DNA from: Desulforamulus ruminis DSM 2154
Lineage (GTDB): Bacteria > Bacillota > Desulfotomaculia > Desulfotomaculales > Desulfotomaculaceae
Reading direction: 5' to 3'
NCBI RefSeq assembly: GCF_000215085.1
Contig: NC_015589.1
Location: forward strand, 1,922,001 to 1,986,000
Length of the DNA stretch: 64,000 bases
Below are positions 52,334 to 61,420 of this stretch, one piece after another; within the stretch, counting starts at the first letter, position 1; each line of letters starts with the position of its first letter. The notes below the pieces were generated by a model that saw only the letters and a program-made list of their open reading frames with translations, did not search any database and had not been told where the DNA came from. The position numbers and the translations under genes are program-made.

Positions 52334-52984
52334 TTATTGCCCCTTATTTAAGAAAGTTAATTCTTCAAAGCGTTGCAGGGCTTCTTTGGGTACATTTTTA
52401 CCAAACCGGACCATCATGGCATTGGCCGGGTGCTCGGTGATATCCGGGTCGTCGGTGGATCTTTTGTGCAGGCCCACGGTGGAAAATAACCTGGTTAACA
52501 TTTTTTGATAATTCATTAGGGTTAACCCACTATTTTTTATATCCCAGTGCCAGCAAAACTCAATGGTAATAATAATGTGGTTTTCTACAAAGTTGTTGGA
52601 AAAGGCTTCCAGGAGCAGGTAATGGGCAATTTTATACTGGCGCCACTCAGGACTGACCTCTACCGCCCCTAATTCCAAAACGTAGGGATGCTTGCTCCAA
52701 CGGCTGTATTCATCCGGATAGTGAAAAGTGACATACCCAATAATGTTTTCCTGTACCCTGGCAATAAAAACTTTTCCTTCGGGCAGATTGGATATTAACA
52801 TGAGCGCTTCCTGCTGCCGGGCCGGAGGGCGGAAATTACGAAGACCGCCATCCATTTTTAAACGGGAAATGTATTCACAGGTACAGGGACCTTCCAAATG
52901 GATCATACCATAGGGGGTTTTGAGCACACCGTTTTCCGGTCTAACCTTTGGATCTTTGGATTCTGAATTAAAGGCAATGCTCAA
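52334..52984 (-). CDS. acuA: AcuA-like GNAT N-acetyltransferase
   Basis: A 216-residue acetyltransferase: an N-terminal region with LKTPYGMIHLEGPC, then a GNAT fold (IGYVTFHYP, VLELGAVEVSPEWRQYKIAHYLL). B. subtilis AcuA acetylates and shuts off acetyl-CoA synthetase, so control of acetate activation is the likely role. No acuB, acuC or acsA adjoins it. TTG 52984 is chosen since GGGAGGTGA ends five bases upstream; the GTG at 52993 lies within that site. Confidence 0.85.
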   Translation of the reverse strand: MSIAFNSESKDPKVRPENGVLKTPYGMIHLEGPCTCEYISRLKMDGGLRNFRPPARQQEALMLISNLPEGKVFIARVQENIIGYVTFHYPDEYSRWSKHPYVLELGAVEVSPEWRQYKIAHYLLLEAFSNNFVENHIIITIEFCWHWDIKNSGLTLMNYQKMLTRLFSTVGLHKRSTDDPDITEHPANAMMVRFGKNVPKEALQRFEELTFLNKGQ

Positions 52985-53356
52985 AGAAATCACCTCCCTG
53001 CCGACCGTTTAGACAGACATATCAACTGCTTAAGTATAAAAATTAACCTTTCAGTTTATTATATGTTACTTGTGCCGTTTTTTACAAGCATTTACACCTT
53101 TTTTCTATCAATGAAACGCAACTTAAAATTGTAAAAAAAATTTGACAAATCAGCACCCATAACCAGCCGGAACGACACCGGTTGTTTTGAACAAGTCATA
53201 ATTCGGCGGTCAATGTAAACAGAGGGCAAAAGTTGTAGGAAATATTTTACAATTCTTAGCAGGGAAGTTATAAAACAAAGGGAATATTAGAAATGTAAAA
53301 GGCATATAATTCCAGAATTGCCGTTTTATATTAATATAGGAAGGTGATGGGTTGCG
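52985..53356. other. Intergenic region between divergent genes
   Basis: AT-rich promoter space for acuA (minus) and the coiled-coil HTH gene (plus). A TTGACA occurs at about 53142 without a well-placed -10; TATATTAATATAGG precedes the plus-strand gene. I see no gene or stable RNA fold. Confidence 0.4.
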
Positions 53357-54736
53357 GTGACGGCCAAATTAAATTCTTTAACCGATGTGCTAAAGAAAAC
53401 ACTTTTCTTTTTTGATGGACTATCCGTTGAAGAGATAACCCCATATGTTCAGAAAAAGATGCTGCAGGACTATCATCCGGAAAAGGTCGGAGAAAGGGTA
53501 ACCCTTTGCCTGAAGCAGCATACCTGTTTTTATTCAGATGAAAATGGAAAATGGCGATTAAAACTGCAGGGTTATCCGGAAAATGATTATTTTTACGCCA
53601 TGCTGATTAAGCGTCAGCAGCCCATCGGCCTGCGTCAAGTGGTAAGCAACCCGGTGGCTAAGAAAAAAAGAATTCGCAAATTGGCTGAAGAAGCGGCTTT
53701 AATGCCCGACGGCCGATTTATCCAACTGGATAACGGAAATTGGGGATTAACGGAATGGAATGTTGAAGCAGAACAGTATTCCTTAAAACATTTGGTCATA
53801 AAAGCTTTAAAGCTTCATCAGGGTGGCATGTCCAGCCAGCAGGTCTTTGAACTGGTCAGCGAGTGGAGGAACACCAGCAGAGCGGCGGTATTGCAAGTTC
53901 TAAACAAATTCCCCTATTTTGAAAATATGAGTCAGGATGTTTGGACCTATAATCCTCAATCTCATCGTTTGTATGACGATTTGATTAAACGGTATTTAAA
54001 AATGCTGAACAAACAAAAGAAACAATGGCAGCAGGAACGGAACAAATGGATGCAAAAGAATGAGCATTTATCCGCCCAACTGCAGGAAATTGGCTCGGCC
54101 CAGCGAGAAGCGGCGGCAGCACTGGCCCAGCGGGCTGCGGTGGTGGAGCAATATAATCAACTGGCTACCCAGTTGTCCGAAAAGGATTTGCTCCTAAATC
54201 TACGGAAAAAAGAAATCTTACGCTACCGTCATGAATTGGAAAGAACGGAAAATAAGGCCAACAGTATTCTTTATCAGTGCCGGCTGTGGGTACGGAAGGC
54301 CAATGAGGCCGAAAATGAAGCAATGCGTTTAAAGCAGTCCGGAGAAAAAAATCAAAACAATTTGGAGGGAATGTTTACAAAATTACAGCAGTATAAAGAG
54401 CGGGACCGGGAAAATAAAGCCCGTCTGGCGGAATTAAAGGAACGCTACAGCACCAGGGTGGCCGAACTGCAAACAGAAATCGTTGAATTAAAGCAAAAGC
54501 TGGAGAAATATCAGCACATGGCAAGCCTGGAAGAGAGGCGTCTACAGCAGGACATCCAGACTTTGAGCAATGATTTAAAGGAGGCCCTGGAAGGCGGAGA
54601 AAATCTGCAAAAAACTCTTCGTTTAACCCAGGAAGAGCTGAGCCGGGTTCAAGCGGAAAAACAGGAAGTGGAATCGAGATTAAATCGTCCCCTGGTAAAG
54701 CTGGTGAACAAAGTCAGCCATTTATTTGGCTGGTAG
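53357..54736 (+). CDS. Protein with tandem HTH-like modules and a long coiled coil
   Basis: A 459-residue soluble protein. Two HARE-HTH-like winged-helix modules are suggested at ~5-75 (LTDVLKKTLFFFDG, GERVTLCLKQH, NGKWRLK) and ~140-200 (LKHLVIKALKLHQGGMSS, AVLQVLNKFPYFE, QDVWTYN), each ending in a Trp-containing strand. A near-continuous coiled coil fills ~205-440. The resemblance to RpoE-delta/HARE domains is inference, and no function can be assigned. GTG 53357 has AAGGTGATGGG upstream. It faces the ParA-like gene. Confidence 0.75.
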   Translation: MTAKLNSLTDVLKKTLFFFDGLSVEEITPYVQKKMLQDYHPEKVGERVTLCLKQHTCFYSDENGKWRLKLQGYPENDYFYAMLIKRQQPIGLRQVVSNPVAKKKRIRKLAEEAALMPDGRFIQLDNGNWGLTEWNVEAEQYSLKHLVIKALKLHQGGMSSQQVFELVSEWRNTSRAAVLQVLNKFPYFENMSQDVWTYNPQSHRLYDDLIKRYLKMLNKQKKQWQQERNKWMQKNEHLSAQLQEIGSAQREAAAALAQRAAVVEQYNQLATQLSEKDLLLNLRKKEILRYRHELERTENKANSILYQCRLWVRKANEAENEAMRLKQSGEKNQNNLEGMFTKLQQYKERDRENKARLAELKERYSTRVAELQTEIVELKQKLEKYQHMASLEERRLQQDIQTLSNDLKEALEGGENLQKTLRLTQEELSRVQAEKQEVESRLNRPLVKLVNKVSHLFGW

Positions 54737-54798
54737 TTTAAATTGTAAAAGGACGGTGCTGAAAACTTAGCACCTAAAAAAGGAATATTATAATCAAA

Positions 54799-54848
54799 AA
54801 GCGTCCCTCTTCCTCATTCAAGTGGAATAAGGACGCTTATAATTTTTG
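54799..54848. terminator. Bidirectional terminator between convergent genes
   Basis: AAGCGTCC pairs with GGACGCTT, with an inner TTCC/GGAA stem, and T tracts on both sides (TTTTTGATTAT on the minus strand, AATTTTTG on the plus). Confidence 0.8.
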
Positions 54849-54904
54849 TTATATCCATAGAAGTGGGGCTGTAAAAATACGATAAACAAGTTTCGGCAAG
54901 GCTT

Positions 54905-55684
54905 TCAGGATAGTATACCTAGTTCATCTACCACACTCCCGATGGCTTGAACAAAGGACGGATTTTTCTCGGGTTGGGAAACGATCAGATGAATATCCTC
55001 CGTTTGTGTATCATAAGAGGGTGAAATAGATCCTGATAAGACAGGAATAATGCCCATCACCTTTAGTCCCGATTCTTTTTCCAATTCTTCCACCGGAATT
55101 TGAAGCGGGTTCGGTATTTTATTAAGCACAATTCTAAAATGATCGGTGTCGTAACCCATGTCATTTAGATCCCGTAGATAATGAACCAGATCCTTAACAT
55201 TATATCTGAAATTATCCATTACAATTAAGACCAGATCCGCCTCTTGGAGAACAACCTGATTGTAGTCCCGGTTGCTGCTGTCAGTATCCAGGATAAGCAA
55301 ATCATAGGGCATCTTTTTTAGATTTCTTACGGTGGTTCTTAACTTCTGGGCAATATCCTCATCATTGGCAAGCTTTTTTGAGTTTTCACTGGAAAGCACT
55401 TTAAGGCCGCTTTGATGGTTCAAAAAGAATTCTTCCAGTTGTTCTTTAGAAAATTGAATATCAAAAAAAGGTTTAGTATCTGACTGTTTGGTAATCTCTT
55501 GCAAAAGATCTTCCAGGTTAGGTTTGCTTGGCAGTCCCAGAGCACGCCGGTGCGGATCGGCAATAAAATCCAGGTCCGCCAGTATTACCTGACGGCCTTG
55601 CAATTGAACAAAGCCAGCCAGTTCTTTGGCGATCTTAGTCTTACCTTCTCTGGGATGAATGCTGTGTATAACAACGGTTTTCAT
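54905..55684 (-). CDS. ParA/MinD-superfamily ATPase with altered Walker A
   Basis: A 259-residue protein on the MinD/CpaE pattern: a P-loop HPREGKTKIAK near residues 10-20, VILADLDFIADPHRR, YDLLILDTDSS (Walker B), and RIVLNKIPN. The P-loop lacks the first signature lysine (K-G-G) of true ParA/MinD proteins but keeps GKT, so ATP binding is likely and dimer-dependent hydrolysis uncertain. ATG 55684 has AGGAGG six bases upstream. An 8-bp inverted repeat lies just before it. No parB or minD is adjacent. Confidence 0.8.
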   Translation of the reverse strand: MKTVVIHSIHPREGKTKIAKELAGFVQLQGRQVILADLDFIADPHRRALGLPSKPNLEDLLQEITKQSDTKPFFDIQFSKEQLEEFFLNHQSGLKVLSSENSKKLANDEDIAQKLRTTVRNLKKMPYDLLILDTDSSNRDYNQVVLQEADLVLIVMDNFRYNVKDLVHYLRDLNDMGYDTDHFRIVLNKIPNPLQIPVEELEKESGLKVMGIIPVLSGSISPSYDTQTEDIHLIVSQPEKNPSFVQAIGSVVDELGILS

Positions 55685-55687
55685 CAA

Positions 55688-56142
55688 TTACCTCCTGAAA
55701 CATAAAAGATGTTATTAAAACAATAACATTTTCGAATTAAGATGACAATAAACCATACTTCATTATTTAAAGCTTGCTGAACTAATCCTGTTTTAATCAA
55801 AAAACCTCTGTTCAAATCTTATTTTATACTTAATTTTGCCGTTTCAAATAGAAATGATCACAAATCTTTATATAAGGTTATCCATTTTGCCATTGAGACA
55901 GTACAATCTGGACAAATATAGATAATAATGGTCAAGGCCCTGGCAATTGCTACGGTTGTAGTTGACATAAAGGGGAGCTCCTTAACTACTGTCAAGAAAT
56001 AATTTAAACATTTCTAGAAACTTCTTTCTAAAGCAGTTCATTTTCGATTAATATTCTAGCTTAAGAAATTTTAGCGGGAAGGATATGGAAAATCATCGAG
56101 GAAATAATAAAGAAGCGATTGGTTAACAAGGGGGGGTATCGA
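55688..56142. other. Long intergenic region between divergent genes
   Basis: AT-rich, about 450 bases. It includes a perfect inverted repeat ATGTTATT-AAAAC-AATAACAT (55709-55729) immediately upstream of the ParA-like gene, and a TTGACA at about 55964 without a good -10. I see no open frame of note and no stable long fold. Confidence 0.5.
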
Positions 56143-56682
56143 ATGGAACAGGAATTTAAAGAAAAGACTCTATCCAGTAAAATGATTTATCAGGGAAAAA
56201 TATTAAACTTGAGAGTGGACCAGGTGCTGCTTCCCAACAACAAAGAAGGAACCCGGGAGGTAGTGGAGTTTTCCGGGGCAGTGGCGATTGTTGCCATCAC
56301 AGAGGATAAAAAGGTGCTGCTGGTGAGCCAGTATCGTTACCCGGTAGGAGAAGTTTTATTGGAAATCCCGGCGGGTAAAATGGACAGTCAGGAAAGTCCT
56401 GAAGCATGCGCCCGCAGGGAATTAAAGGAGGAGACCGGTTACTCTGCAGCCTTGATGCAAAAAATAGCGGAATTTTATACCACTCCGGGATTTACCACCG
56501 AGTTAATGCATGTTTATTTAGCCCGGGACTTGACCGGCGGCGAGCAGAGTCCCGACGAAGATGAGTTTGTCAGAGTTGAATCTTTTACCCTGGAAGAGGC
56601 GATCCAGATGATTTTGCACGGAAAGATCCGGGATGGCAAATCCATTACCGGGTTGTTGGCAGCCTATTACTTATTAAAATAG
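56143..56682 (+). CDS. nudF: ADP-ribose pyrophosphatase (Nudix)
   Basis: A 179-residue Nudix hydrolase splitting ADP-ribose to AMP and ribose phosphate. The full Nudix box GKMDSQESPEACARRELKEE (20 residues, ending in EETGY) is at ~85-107, and the VSQYRYPVGE and EIPAGK segments are those of the ADP-ribose group. ATG 56143 has GGGGGGT upstream; the frame from 56119 overlaps that site. Single gene. Confidence 0.95.
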   Translation: MEQEFKEKTLSSKMIYQGKILNLRVDQVLLPNNKEGTREVVEFSGAVAIVAITEDKKVLLVSQYRYPVGEVLLEIPAGKMDSQESPEACARRELKEETGYSAALMQKIAEFYTTPGFTTELMHVYLARDLTGGEQSPDEDEFVRVESFTLEEAIQMILHGKIRDGKSITGLLAAYYLLK

Positions 56683-56711
56683 CTTCTTTTTTAAAACGAA
56701 AGTTCTGCATG

Positions 56712-56750
56712 AAAAACCCGGCCCCTTTGAATTTGGGTCCGGGTCCATTT
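56712..56750. terminator. Terminator between nudF and minC
   Basis: Stem ACCCGG plus CCC pairs with GGG plus CCGGGT around CTTTGAATTT. The T tract lies on the minus strand (GGGTTTTTCATG), so it mainly ends the minC transcript. Confidence 0.8.
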
Positions 56751-56757
56751 CTTTTGG

Positions 56758-57447
56758 TTAGTTTTTACCCAAAGGCCTGCTGCTGTTATAGGCTGCTACA
56801 ATAATCTGGCCTTCTTTGGAAAGGTAAGCCACTTCAGGATAGAAAGTCTCCTGCTGGGCTTCCGAAGGAGCACAGGCAATGGAAGAGCCGATTCTTAGCT
56901 GAGAGGGCGATAAGCGGTGGGCAATAACCCGGGCACTGAGATCCCCGGCTGCCCCGGCATGAACCACTCCCCGGCAATTGCCCATGACCATGACATTGCC
57001 ATAGGCTACCACTTCAGAGCCCGGATGGATATCCCCCAGTACCAGCACGTGACCGGGATAATGAATTCGCTGTCCTGAACGGAGTCCCCTTTTGACTAAT
57101 AACGTGTCTCCTTTTTCGCTGTTAACCTTCCCGGCAGACTGATGAGCGCTCTCCAGCGGGGGCTGTTGAGAAGCAGCCGGGGGGCTGCTTTCCTTTGGGG
57201 TTGTGATCTTAACCCGGATATCGGGCTGGTAAATCAAGCCATATTGCTGACAAATATTTTCAAGTTCTTTTCTGTGCTCTTGGGCTGCCGGTTCCTGGTA
57301 AAAAGCAAACTCAGCCCCCTGAAAGAACCCCCTGGCGGCTTTCATTTTTTGATGAAGATTGGAGCGTATATCGTCAAAGTCCTTTTGTGGATCAAAAAAT
57401 ATTAACAGACCATGCCGGGTCCCTTTAATACTGACAACTTCATTCAT
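56758..57447 (-). CDS. minC: Septum site-determining protein MinC
   Basis: An inhibitor of FtsZ polymerisation. N-terminal MinC_N domain (~1-105), a Pro/Ser linker, and the C-terminal beta-helix (~125-225) with the diagnostic LRSGQRIHYPGHVLVLGDI, NPGAEVVA-like HPGSEVVAYGNV, and G-x-HAGA. ATG 57447 has GGAAGGTGAC upstream. minD is not adjacent, which is unusual, and no mreBCD genes are near, so control by MinD would have to come from elsewhere. Confidence 0.93.
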   Translation of the reverse strand: MNEVVSIKGTRHGLLIFFDPQKDFDDIRSNLHQKMKAARGFFQGAEFAFYQEPAAQEHRKELENICQQYGLIYQPDIRVKITTPKESSPPAASQQPPLESAHQSAGKVNSEKGDTLLVKRGLRSGQRIHYPGHVLVLGDIHPGSEVVAYGNVMVMGNCRGVVHAGAAGDLSARVIAHRLSPSQLRIGSSIACAPSEAQQETFYPEVAYLSKEGQIIVAAYNSSRPLGKN

Positions 57448-57542
57448 TGAAGTCACCTTCCAATTATTTCATTTTAAATATTCATTCGACTAGGGACGAC
57501 GAATTCCTTCTGATTCCATTCTAAAAAACCCATAAAAGGGAA

Positions 57543-58994
57543 TTATTTGTCCGAAGGTCGGAATAACCGTTCCTTCAGTTCCGGAATAAAAAACCCCATG
57601 GGAAGCCAGGCAATCAAAAAGGTAGTAAGCTGAACATAAAAGCTAACATTAGCAAACAGCATTTGCGGAATTCGTGAAAGTTCGGCGGTCAATGTCAGGA
57701 ATAGAGCCATTTGAGACAAGGGGTTGGGCCATGGGGTTAGGGCTGCCAAAGGAACCAGCCAGGCAAGATACCAAGGCTGAAACCACTTATTCGCCAGCAG
57801 CAGATAAAGAACCAGAATCCAAATACCGGAGTTCATTAAATGACCGAGGCTGGCGGGATGGGACCTTTGTTGCCAAAGGTCCCGGAGCAGCAGCGCCAGA
57901 AAGAGACAGGACAATCCCAGGGAAATCCCATAAAAGAGAATCTCCTTGGGATAACCGGGAAAAAGTTGGTAAAGGATCGCAGAAATTAAGGCGTGCAGGG
58001 ATTTAATGGAGTAGAAATTTATTTGCCGGTTTAATCCTTCCAGGGTTTTAAGGCCTTCCCAATAAGGGTAAAAAGTCAGGGAAATTACTCCTAAGGACAG
58101 AAGGCTTCCCCAAAGGAGGGCCTGCTGTCGTCCCTTTTGGTATAGCCACAAGGCAAAATGAGGGATCAACAGGACGGGAGTATATTTTATCAAGGCAGCC
58201 AAGATCAAACCCGGAAGGGTAAAAATCCCCCGTACAGTGGAAAGGGCATAAACCGCTAAAATTAAAAAGGTCAGCAAAAGAGCATCGTTATGAGCGTGAC
58301 CTGGAAGTTCAAATAGAAGTAAGGGATTCCAACCGTAGATTAACATGGCTTGAGCCGGATTTAAGTTGATTTTACGGGCTGTCAGGCCTACCAGAGCGGT
58401 GTTGAATAAGTGAACCAGCCCGGCTAAAAGCTTAAATAAAAAGAGCGCCGGATAGAAATGATTTCCGGCCAGAGATACCGTCCAACCGCTTATAGCCGTC
58501 CAGAGGGGGCCATAAACACTGGTTAAAAAACCCCAGCCGGTGCTGCTTAAAAAGGGATCGGAAGACCACCCGCTGATTTGCCGGGCCGAAGTGAGGTAAG
58601 GATTTACCTGGTAAAAGCTTTGCAGGCGGCCGGTGGACATATAATAAAAAACATCCTGGCAAGCAAAGGGAAAGGTCAAGACTAAAATAAGTGTAAAAAC
58701 AGCAGTCCAACCCAAAATGCTCTTTTTTTCCTTCACTTTTGCCTTTGCCCCGATAGAACAAAAGTAAAGGAAAAAAACGCCCCCAAAAATCAATCCGAGG
58801 AATAAAGACTGCCCCAGCCGTTGCAGCCACTCCAGTTGATTTATCAGTACATAGGAGGAGGAAAGCGGATTCAATGGATAGCCGCCCCAATAACCGATCA
58901 AGCTGGGTAACAGCAGGAGGAACCAGAGACCCGTTAGCAAAAAACCGCTATTAGAGATATTTAAAAAAAAGATTGACATCAACCGGTTTTTCAT
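57543..58994 (-). CDS. Polytopic glycosyltransferase (GT87 / polyprenol-phosphate mannosyltransferase-like)
   Basis: A 483-residue protein with about 12 membrane helices. The first outer loop has DVFYYMSTGRL and YQVNPYL, the acidic D-x-x-Y-Y loop typical of GT-C enzymes that use polyprenyl-phosphate sugars; GHAHNDALLL and KYTPVLLIP follow. It would add a sugar, probably hexose, to a cell-surface glycan or protein outside the membrane. ATG 58994 has AAGGTGAAAG upstream. The GT2 enzyme beyond the IS element could make its lipid-linked donor (inference). Confidence 0.85.
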   Translation of the reverse strand: MKNRLMSIFFLNISNSGFLLTGLWFLLLLPSLIGYWGGYPLNPLSSSYVLINQLEWLQRLGQSLFLGLIFGGVFFLYFCSIGAKAKVKEKKSILGWTAVFTLILVLTFPFACQDVFYYMSTGRLQSFYQVNPYLTSARQISGWSSDPFLSSTGWGFLTSVYGPLWTAISGWTVSLAGNHFYPALFLFKLLAGLVHLFNTALVGLTARKINLNPAQAMLIYGWNPLLLFELPGHAHNDALLLTFLILAVYALSTVRGIFTLPGLILAALIKYTPVLLIPHFALWLYQKGRQQALLWGSLLSLGVISLTFYPYWEGLKTLEGLNRQINFYSIKSLHALISAILYQLFPGYPKEILFYGISLGLSCLFLALLLRDLWQQRSHPASLGHLMNSGIWILVLYLLLANKWFQPWYLAWLVPLAALTPWPNPLSQMALFLTLTAELSRIPQMLFANVSFYVQLTTFLIAWLPMGFFIPELKERLFRPSDK

Positions 58995-59059
58995 GCTTTC
59001 ACCTTGTATAATGGAGTCCGGAAAGGGCTCCATTACCTTTCTCCCGATTATGGGTTAAA

Positions 59060-59240
59060 ATGTTGTCTGCGCTGTGGATTGGTTTGATCACCTACAGCGG
59101 TACGGCCGACTGGTTATACCTTAGAGGCTACAACCACAGCTTCATGCTCATTTGTTTATCGGTTGGATAGCGCATTGGACGCTTCATATCGGACAAGGAT
59201 ACATTCAGCATGAAGTGCGTGGACACACAGCGCCAAAATC
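59060..59240 (+). ncRNA. Candidate IS110 bridge RNA region
   Basis: The non-coding left end holds a hairpin CGCTGT/ACAGCG (59070-59075 with 59094-59099) and then a larger stem-loop closed by CTTCATGCT/AGCATGAAG (59140-59148 with 59207-59215) with a 58-base loop region. A 5' stem-loop followed by internal-loop hairpins is the layout of IS110-group bridge RNAs. The guide loops cannot be assigned without the insertion-site flanks. Confidence 0.45.
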
Positions 59241-59245
59241 AATCA

Positions 59246-60437
59246 ATGGGAGATGATTCTTTGATCTACGTGGGTATCGATGTAGCGTCCCGGAAACACG
59301 ACTGCTGCATCCTGAATCGCGATGGCTCCGCCCTCTTTGAAAACTTCACCTTTACCAATGACCGCAACGGTTTTGAGACGCTGATAAGCAACATCGTTTC
59401 CTTAAAATCGGCTTCCGGATCTCTAAACGTAAAAATAGGGCTGGAATCCACCGGCCATTTCAGCACGAATCTCACAAACTTTCTCATTGGACAGGGGTTT
59501 GAAGTCACTACCTTCAATCCCCTCCATGTCAATCTATACCGTAAGGCACAGACTCTGAGAAAAACCAAGACCGACAAGTCGGATGCAAGATTCCTGGCTG
59601 CCATGCTCTTCTCCGATGACACCAAGCCCTATTCTCCCGCATCATATCATATCTCCGAGCTGAAAGCACTAACCCGGCACCGGTTTCGTCTGCTTTCTAT
59701 ACGCTCTAAACTGAAAACGTCCTATAACCGGCAGCTTACGATCCTCTTTCCGGCTTCATACGGCCGTCTGGTCCATCCATCAGAATTCTTGTCTTGCCCT
59801 CCTCAGCCAGTTCCCCTCCGCTCAGGCCATCGCCCAATGTCATTTGACTCGCCTTACGAGCCTCCTTGCAGAAGCCTCACAAGGAAGGTATGGCAGAGAG
59901 AAGGCGATCCAGATTCGTGAGCTTGCCAAGGTTTCTATCGGTTCCTGCTCTCCTGCGCTCAGCTTCGAGCTGGTCCAGACGATTCAAACCGTCCGTTTTC
60001 TCCAGACTCAGATCACTGCCATTGATGCCCGCATCAGGGAGGTTATGGTGGAGCTCGATTCTCCCATTCTCACGGTACCGGGCATTTCTTATACCCTTGG
60101 AGCCATCATCCTGGCCGAGGTCGGCGACATTACTCGCTTTGCCACTCCGGCTAAGCTCCTTGCTTTTGCCGGTCTGGACCCTTCTACTTATCAGTCCGGT
60201 AAGTTCTCCGCCAATTCCACTCCGATGGTCAAGCGCGGTTCCTCTTATCTCCGCTGGGCTTTAATAAACGCCGCTAGACTTATTGCCATGCGCGACCCCA
60301 CCTTCAAGTCTTATATGGCGAAGAAAAAATCCGAAGGTAAGCATCAATTTGTCGCTTTGAGCCATGTCGGCAAAAAACTTGTTCGTGTGATCTTCAGTCT
60401 GCTTAAAAACAACTCCATTTTTATCCCTCAGGCCTAA
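59246..60437 (+). pseudogene. IS110-family transposase, frameshifted
   Basis: The 5' part reads YVGIDVASRKHD (first catalytic Asp), GLESTGH (Glu) and TKTDKSDARFLA (the D-x-x-D pair): a DEDD RuvC-like domain. The 3' part, in the +1 frame from about 59780, reads LTRLTSLLAEA, then the Transposase_20 domain VPGISYTLGAIILAEVGD, FAGLDPSTYQSG and KRGSSYLRWAL with the conserved serine. The frame changes near 59765-59790, so a single insertion or two-base deletion has broken an otherwise intact gene. The first start may be TTG 59261 after GGAGATGATT. Confidence 0.85.
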
Positions 60438-60673
60438 CCGTTCCTTTCTCTTTTTGCTGCCGGATATCCCGACAGTTTGCTTAAGCATGCCTTTTTTCGC
60501 TACTACTTTTTACTTCCTTCTCTTATTTTTCTCTTGACTTCATATAGTTGGTCTTATTTACTATGGTTTGGTTATTATTACCAATTATTTCCGGGTTATA
60601 CCGGGTATAGAGCGGTATCATCCTGGTGAAACTCGGTATTGGAAAATATATTGCTGGTAAAAGGAGCCTATTC

Positions 60674-61420
60674 ATGTCTGCTCAAAAGGCAAAACTATCT
60701 TTAATTATTCCCATGTATAACGAAGGGGAGGTGGCTAAAAAGGTTGTTGATGAGCTTCAGGAAGAGTTCAACCGTGCCCGGATTAACTATGAACTGGTGC
60801 TGGTGGACAATGGCTCCACCGATCACACCGGTGAAATTTTACTTAAAATGGCTGAAGAAGATCCCCGGATTAAAGTGATTCGAATCCGCCGCAACCAGGG
60901 ATACGGCTGGGGGATTATCAACGGGTTGCGCTGGGCCAGTGGGGAATATCTGGGGTTTATGGGCGGAGACGGACAAATTGAAGCGGGAGATGTGGTACGG
61001 GTTTATCAGGAAATGATCAAAGGTCATCACTCGCTGTGCAAAGCAAGACGGTTTAAAAGAAAGGACGGCTTATTGAGAAATATTATATCTCTCATATTTA
61101 ATAAGCTTTTTGTATATACATTTAAGGTAAATGTTGGAGACATTAATGCCACACCTAAAATCATGACCCGAAGCCTCTATAACCGGTTAAATCTTTCCAG
61201 CAAAGACTGGTTTCTCGATGCGGAAATTTTGCTTAAGTCCAGTTCCCTGGGGGTAGCGGTGGCAGAAATACCGGTTGTATTTCACTCCCGCCAGGGGGGT
61301 TCCTCAAACGTAAAAATGGGTACGGTGTGGGAATTTTTGCGTAACATGACCGCCTATCGGTTAAGGAGGAGCAGGCATGAAGGTAGCGATATTGTGTGGC
61401 GGGAAGGGGACCCGGCTTAA
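60674..61420 (+). CDS. GT2-family glycosyltransferase (dolichol-phosphate-mannose-synthase-like)
   Basis: A 248-residue GT-A fold transferase: LSLIIPMYNEGE, LVLVDNGSTDHTGE, RNQGYGWGIINGLRWASG and GGDGQ (D-x-D equivalent). The type moves a sugar from a nucleotide donor to polyprenyl phosphate. No C-terminal membrane domain is present. ATG 60674 has AAAGGAG upstream. It overlaps rfbF by 44 bases, so the three to four downstream genes form one operon for a CDP-sugar glycan. Confidence 0.88.
   Translation: MSAQKAKLSLIIPMYNEGEVAKKVVDELQEEFNRARINYELVLVDNGSTDHTGEILLKMAEEDPRIKVIRIRRNQGYGWGIINGLRWASGEYLGFMGGDGQIEAGDVVRVYQEMIKGHHSLCKARRFKRKDGLLRNIISLIFNKLFVYTFKVNVGDINATPKIMTRSLYNRLNLSSKDWFLDAEILLKSSSLGVAVAEIPVVFHSRQGGSSNVKMGTVWEFLRNMTAYRLRRSRHEGSDIVWREGDPA

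Larger units (their letters stand above)
59040..60480 (+). mobile_element. IS110-family insertion sequence (boundaries approximate)
   Basis: Contains a DEDD transposase gene and a ~200-base structured non-coding left end, the arrangement of IS110-group elements, whose left end encodes a bridge RNA in IS621 and relatives. It is inserted between divergent glycosyltransferase genes. IS110 elements lack clear terminal repeats, so I cannot fix the ends; the limits given cover the structured left end to just past the transposase. Confidence 0.75.
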
